NCBI GenBank assembly: GCA_964244295.1
Contig: CAXTIG010000001.1
Location: 62,001-126,000 of the forward strand
Length of the DNA: 64,000 nt
Reading direction: 5' to 3'
From: JAJAZB01 sp964244295
GTDB lineage: Bacteria; Bacteroidota; Bacteroidia; Cytophagales; Spirosomataceae
Both the position numbers and the translations under genes were made by a program. The notes beneath the pieces were generated by a model that had not been told where the DNA came from, did not search any database, and saw only the letters and a program-made list of their open reading frames with translations. Shown in pieces: positions 60,543 through 64,000 of this stretch. Within the stretch, counting starts at the first letter, position 1. Every line of letters starts with the position of its first letter.

Positions 60543-62945
60543 ATGTTCCGCAACTACCTCACCATTGCCTACCGCACCCTGCTCCGCAACCGCAGCTACA
60601 CCGTGCTCAATGTGCTCGGACTATCGCTGGGGCTGGCCTGTGGCCTGCTGATTTTTCAAGTGGTGAATTTCCAGTTGGGCTTCGACCGCTACCATACCAA
60701 GGCTGACCGCACCTACCAATTGGTCACTGAACTGCACTTCGATCACGTGTATCACACGCCAGGAGTGCCGGCTCCGACGGGCAAGGCGCTGCGGGCGGAG
60801 TATCCTTTTGTGGAGCACACGGCGATGGTAATCGAACAGTATAACCGGCTGATGACGGTGCTCGACGGGCAGGACCATCCGGTGAAAAAGTTTGCCGACG
60901 AATCGCTGGCCTTCGTCGAACCCTCCTACTTCCAGATCTTTGACTACACCTGGTTACGTGGCACGCCAGAGACGGCCCTCAGCGCGCCCAACGGCATCGT
61001 GCTGACCAAACGCCTGGCTGAGAAGTTCTTCGGGGCGCAAAACCCGATAGGCAAACGTTTGAAAATGAGCAATGAAGCAGATCTGGTGGTAACGGGCCTG
61101 CTGGCTGACATTCCCGAAAATACCAGCAAGCGTTACGGAGGCTTCCTCTCGTTTTCCACCCTGAATACCTTCAAAAACTACGGAGGGCCGGGCATCGATG
61201 CCTGGAACGGCATCAACTCTGGTACCCACTGCTACGTGACGCTCCGCGAGGGTACTCCCGTGGACCGCCTACGGCAGGCGCTGCCATCGTTCTCCAAAAA
61301 ATACATCATCAAAGACTGGCAGGAGTTTGTGTTCGTCCCCATCCCTATGACCCGGATGCGCTTCGAGAGCGACTACAATGGCCCACTCAGCCAGGGGCAG
61401 TTGCTTGGTTTGGGCCTGGTGGGGGTATTCCTGGTGCTGACGGCCTGCATCAACTTCGTCAACCTGGCCACGGCCCAGGCCCTGCGCCGGAGCAAAGAAG
61501 TGGGCGTGCGCAAGTCGGTGGGCGGCACCCGGGGGCGGCTGTTCTGGCAGTTCATCACCGAAACGGGCCTCATCACCGCCCTGGCCCTGGGTTTGGCGCT
61601 GCTGCTGGTGGTGGTGCTCACGCCCCTCCTCAACGAGGCTATCGAAGAGCAGGTCGGCCTGAACTTGCTCGGCACCCTACACCTCCAGGACCCTCTCTTC
61701 TGGGGGTTCCTTCTGGTGCTGGGGGGGGTGGTCACCTTCCTATCCGGGGCGTACCCTGGGGTGGTGCTGTCGGGTCTGCAACCCGTGCGGGCACTGAAGG
61801 GTACCCTTTCGGCGCAGCAGGTGGGAGGCCTGGGCGTGCGCCGGGGGCTAGTGGTGGGGCAGTTTGCGCTCACGCAGTTGCTCCTGATCGGTACCCTCGT
61901 ACTAACTCAGCAGATGAACTTTTTCCGGCAACGGAGCATCGGCTATAACCCTACGGCACTAGTACTGTTTTCGCTGCCAACCAACGAAACCGCCCGCCTG
62001 AGTACCCTTGAAAATCGCCTCCGTGGTGTGCCGGGGGTGGAAGGCCTTTCGTTTTTCGACAACGCCCCGACCTCGGGCAATAACAACACTGCCAACATTC
62101 GCTTTGATACTCGCCAGACCGACGAAGCCTGGCAGGTGAACCAAAAATCCGCCGACGCGCACTACCTCGAAACCTTCGGATTGCGGTTGGTAGCAGGCCG
62201 CAACCTACTCCTGAGCGATACCATTCGAGGGTTTTTGGTCAATGAAACCTTCGTGCGCAAGTTGGGCCTGACCCCGGCAAAGGTACTCGGGCGAACGGTC
62301 AAGCTCTGGGGCAACCGGGCCCCGGTGATCGGGGTGGTGAACGACTGGAATAACCTCTCGTTGCACAACGCCATCGACCCGGTCATCCTGTTTTCACAGC
62401 GCGGCGGCTACCGCACCGGTGCGTTGAAAATCGGTACCGGGGAGGTAGGCCCGACACTGAAGGCCATCGAGCGCATCTGGAACGACACCTACCCCGACGA
62501 CCTCTACGAGCAAACCTTTCTTGACGAGCGCATCGCCGGGTTTTATCAAACCGAAGCCTTGATTCTACAACTCATCCGAACGTTTTCCTTCATCGCCATC
62601 CTGATCGGCTGCCTGGGGCTGTACGGCTTGGTGAGTTTCATGGCCGCGCAAAAAACAAAGGAGATTGGCGTACGCAAGGTGCTCGGGGCCAGTGTGCTAA
62701 GCATCTTGGGGCTGTTCGGAAAGGAATTCGGACGGCTGGTGGGGCTGGCCTTTCTGGTGGCGGCTCCGTTGGGCGGGTACGTTATGAGCCAGTGGCTCAA
62801 CCACTACCAGTACCGGGTGCCCCTGGGCTGGGGCGTGTTTACCCTGGCGCTGGGCGTCACGATAGGCATCGCCGCGCTGACGATCGGCTACCAGAGTTGG
62901 AAAGCCGCTTGGGCCAACCCGGTAAAAAGTTTACGGTCGGAGTAG
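60543..62945 (+). CDS. MacB/FtsX-like ABC permease (5)
   Basis: The 800-residue permease starts Phe-Arg-Asn-Tyr-Leu-Thr-Ile-Ala-Tyr and has the same two-core layout. Motifs are Arg-Ser-Lys-Glu-Val-Gly-Val-Arg-Lys-Ser near 321 and Lys-Thr-Lys-Glu-Ile-Gly-Val-Arg-Lys-Val near 708; the end is Asn-Pro-Val-Lys-Ser-Leu-Arg-Ser-Glu. It looks more divergent from permeases 1-4 than they are from each other (for example Gly-Lys-Glu-Phe-Gly-Arg-Leu replacing Ser-Lys-Asp-Phe-Leu-Lys-Leu). It is co-transcribed with the exported protein before it. Confidence 0.92.
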   Translation: MFRNYLTIAYRTLLRNRSYTVLNVLGLSLGLACGLLIFQVVNFQLGFDRYHTKADRTYQLVTELHFDHVYHTPGVPAPTGKALRAEYPFVEHTAMVIEQYNRLMTVLDGQDHPVKKFADESLAFVEPSYFQIFDYTWLRGTPETALSAPNGIVLTKRLAEKFFGAQNPIGKRLKMSNEADLVVTGLLADIPENTSKRYGGFLSFSTLNTFKNYGGPGIDAWNGINSGTHCYVTLREGTPVDRLRQALPSFSKKYIIKDWQEFVFVPIPMTRMRFESDYNGPLSQGQLLGLGLVGVFLVLTACINFVNLATAQALRRSKEVGVRKSVGGTRGRLFWQFITETGLITALALGLALLLVVVLTPLLNEAIEEQVGLNLLGTLHLQDPLFWGFLLVLGGVVTFLSGAYPGVVLSGLQPVRALKGTLSAQQVGGLGVRRGLVVGQFALTQLLLIGTLVLTQQMNFFRQRSIGYNPTALVLFSLPTNETARLSTLENRLRGVPGVEGLSFFDNAPTSGNNNTANIRFDTRQTDEAWQVNQKSADAHYLETFGLRLVAGRNLLLSDTIRGFLVNETFVRKLGLTPAKVLGRTVKLWGNRAPVIGVVNDWNNLSLHNAIDPVILFSQRGGYRTGALKIGTGEVGPTLKAIERIWNDTYPDDLYEQTFLDERIAGFYQTEALILQLIRTFSFIAILIGCLGLYGLVSFMAAQKTKEIGVRKVLGASVLSILGLFGKEFGRLVGLAFLVAAPLGGYVMSQWLNHYQYRVPLGWGVFTLALGVTIGIAALTIGYQSWKAAWANPVKSLRSE

Positions 62946-63039
62946 GATTCAGTATTCTGATCCCGAATTCAACTGTCACTAGTTCAGAAGAAGAGTTTTC
63001 ACTTGCCTTCCGGCCGCAGATGCCCAAATCCTTCGCCCC

Positions 63040-64000
63040 ATGCTCCGCAACTACTTCAAAATCGCCCTGCGCACGCTCTGGAAGCACAAAACGCACTCGG
63101 TCATCAACGTGCTGGGGCTGTCGCTGGCCTTTGGCTGTGGACTGCTGCTGTTTTTGACGGCGATCCACGAGTTATCGTACGATTCGTTTCACACGAACCG
63201 CGATCGAATTTTCAAAGTCTACAACCAGACCGGCCCCGACCGCACCGCTACCCCGATGCCTGCTCCGCTGACGCCCGCCCTGCGGCGGGAGTTTTCGCAG
63301 GAAATCAGCCACCTCGCCCGCGTGGTCGACGGCGGCGGGTACCTTCGGGCCGGAAGCAAGGAAGTCGAAAAGGACGTCCGCTTCGTGGATGCCGATTTTT
63401 TCCGGATGTTCAGTTTTCCCTTCAAAAAAGGCGTGGCTGAATTGGCCCTGGAAAATCTCAGCGGAGTAGTACTCACCGAACATGTGGCGAAGGAATTGTT
63501 CGGCGAGGCCGAGGCGATGGGCCAATCCATTTCCCTGCGCGAAGGCGACACCTGGAAACCCTTCGTCGTGTCGGGCGTGGTGGCCGATTTTCCCGATAAT
63601 TCCAGCATCCGGTTCGACCTGCTGGCCCGGTTTGAAGCCAACCCCAACTACCAGGCCTCGAAAGACCAATGGGATAATTCCTACCACATCCTGTTTCTCG
63701 AACTGGCCCCGAACGTCACGCAGGCTACGTTTGAGCAACGCCTCCGTCCTTTCGTCAAAAAACAATTCGCGGGCAATCTAGCCAACCTGAAACGCGATGG
63801 CATCGCCCCCGACGAGCGCGGCGATCGCCTTAGCCTACGCCTTTTGCCCCTTCCCCAATTGCACTTCAACACCGACGTGGGCGGTGAGAGCGTTCCGGCG
63901 GTGAAGGCGGCGTACCCGTATTTGCTGCTGCTCATCGCGGGTTTCATCGTGCTGATTGCCACCATCAATTTCGTCAACCTCACCACGGCCCGTTCGCTCA
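63040..64000 (+). CDS. MacB/FtsX-like ABC permease (6), cut by window end
   Basis: An uninterrupted frame runs from the ATG at 63040 to the last base (320 residues visible). It begins Leu-Arg-Asn-Tyr-Phe-Lys-Ile-Ala-Leu-Arg, with a membrane helix near 20-45 and a MacB periplasmic core. It then reaches the third-helix motif Ala-Thr-Ile-Asn-Phe-Val-Asn-Leu-Thr-Thr-Ala-Arg that precedes the first FtsX block. The rest of the gene lies outside the window. The gap from permease 5 is 94 bp with no recognised promoter. Confidence 0.9.
   Translation, partial: MLRNYFKIALRTLWKHKTHSVINVLGLSLAFGCGLLLFLTAIHELSYDSFHTNRDRIFKVYNQTGPDRTATPMPAPLTPALRREFSQEISHLARVVDGGGYLRAGSKEVEKDVRFVDADFFRMFSFPFKKGVAELALENLSGVVLTEHVAKELFGEAEAMGQSISLREGDTWKPFVVSGVVADFPDNSSIRFDLLARFEANPNYQASKDQWDNSYHILFLELAPNVTQATFEQRLRPFVKKQFAGNLANLKRDGIAPDERGDRLSLRLLPLPQLHFNTDVGGESVPAVKAAYPYLLLLIAGFIVLIATINFVNLTTARSL

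Overview
The window reads as chromosomal DNA of a GC-rich Bacteroidota, most likely a Cytophagales member close to Spirosoma or Larkinella. The evidence is the mix of families: type IX secretion sorting tails, a DUF5686 outer-membrane protein, many MacB/FtsX-like permeases opening with a Leu-Arg-Asn-Tyr-Leu motif, a DUF2141 protein, BlaI/M56 pairs, promoter boxes of the TAnnTTTG type, and few Shine-Dalgarno sites. No rRNA, tRNA, CRISPR, phage or complete insertion sequence was seen.

Positions 1-30 kb are mostly housekeeping and envelope genes. In order they are a truncated TPM-domain protein; a run of small envelope and lipoprotein genes (1.6-5.8 kb); the RNA-binding protein Tex; a Tat-exported Gfo/Idh/MocA oxidoreductase; an EEP-fold hydrolase; a glycosyltransferase plus flippase-like pair; ruvC; a NUDIX hydrolase; an FAD oxidoreductase; a glutaryl-CoA-dehydrogenase-like enzyme; a T9SS cargo protein; a DUF255 thioredoxin-fold protein; DinB and DUF2141 proteins; a beta-barrel; a polysaccharide deacetylase; a DUF5686 protein; a lipase; an SDR; and a lone ABC ATPase.

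From 30.5 to 31.3 kb there is a sharply AT-rich island with one membrane-protein ORF of unknown function. Positions 31.3-41 kb carry an exported alpha/beta hydrolase, a spore-photoproduct-lyase-like radical SAM enzyme, a two-gene ABC exporter, a large secreted GH9 glycanase with fibronectin and binding modules, and a PKD lipoprotein.

Positions 41-64 kb form the most interesting region. A histidine kinase and a sigma-54-type response regulator diverge from an operon of HlyD-type adaptor, LolD-like ATPase and MacB-like permease. Five more large permeases follow, the last cut by the window end. Three Uma2-family PD-(D/E)XK proteins alternate with three of the permeases, always convergent with the permease before them and divergent from the one after. 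The operator-like palindromes upstream of the efflux operon (TGTCCG-N4-CGGACA, two copies about two helical turns apart, followed by a TGGCAC box) recur with almost the same geometry upstream of a second operon at 59.9 kb (exported protein plus permease). This suggests that one two-component system controls dispersed permease operons. A BlaI/M56 pair lies between the two.

The intergenic regions are unusually rich in palindromic repeats. One set has 29-34 bp arms (the GTCATCCCG, GTCACCCTGAGC and TGCCGAACTTG types). Another is built from degenerate 7-bp units. Both sit at gene ends, in divergent gaps and inside operons.
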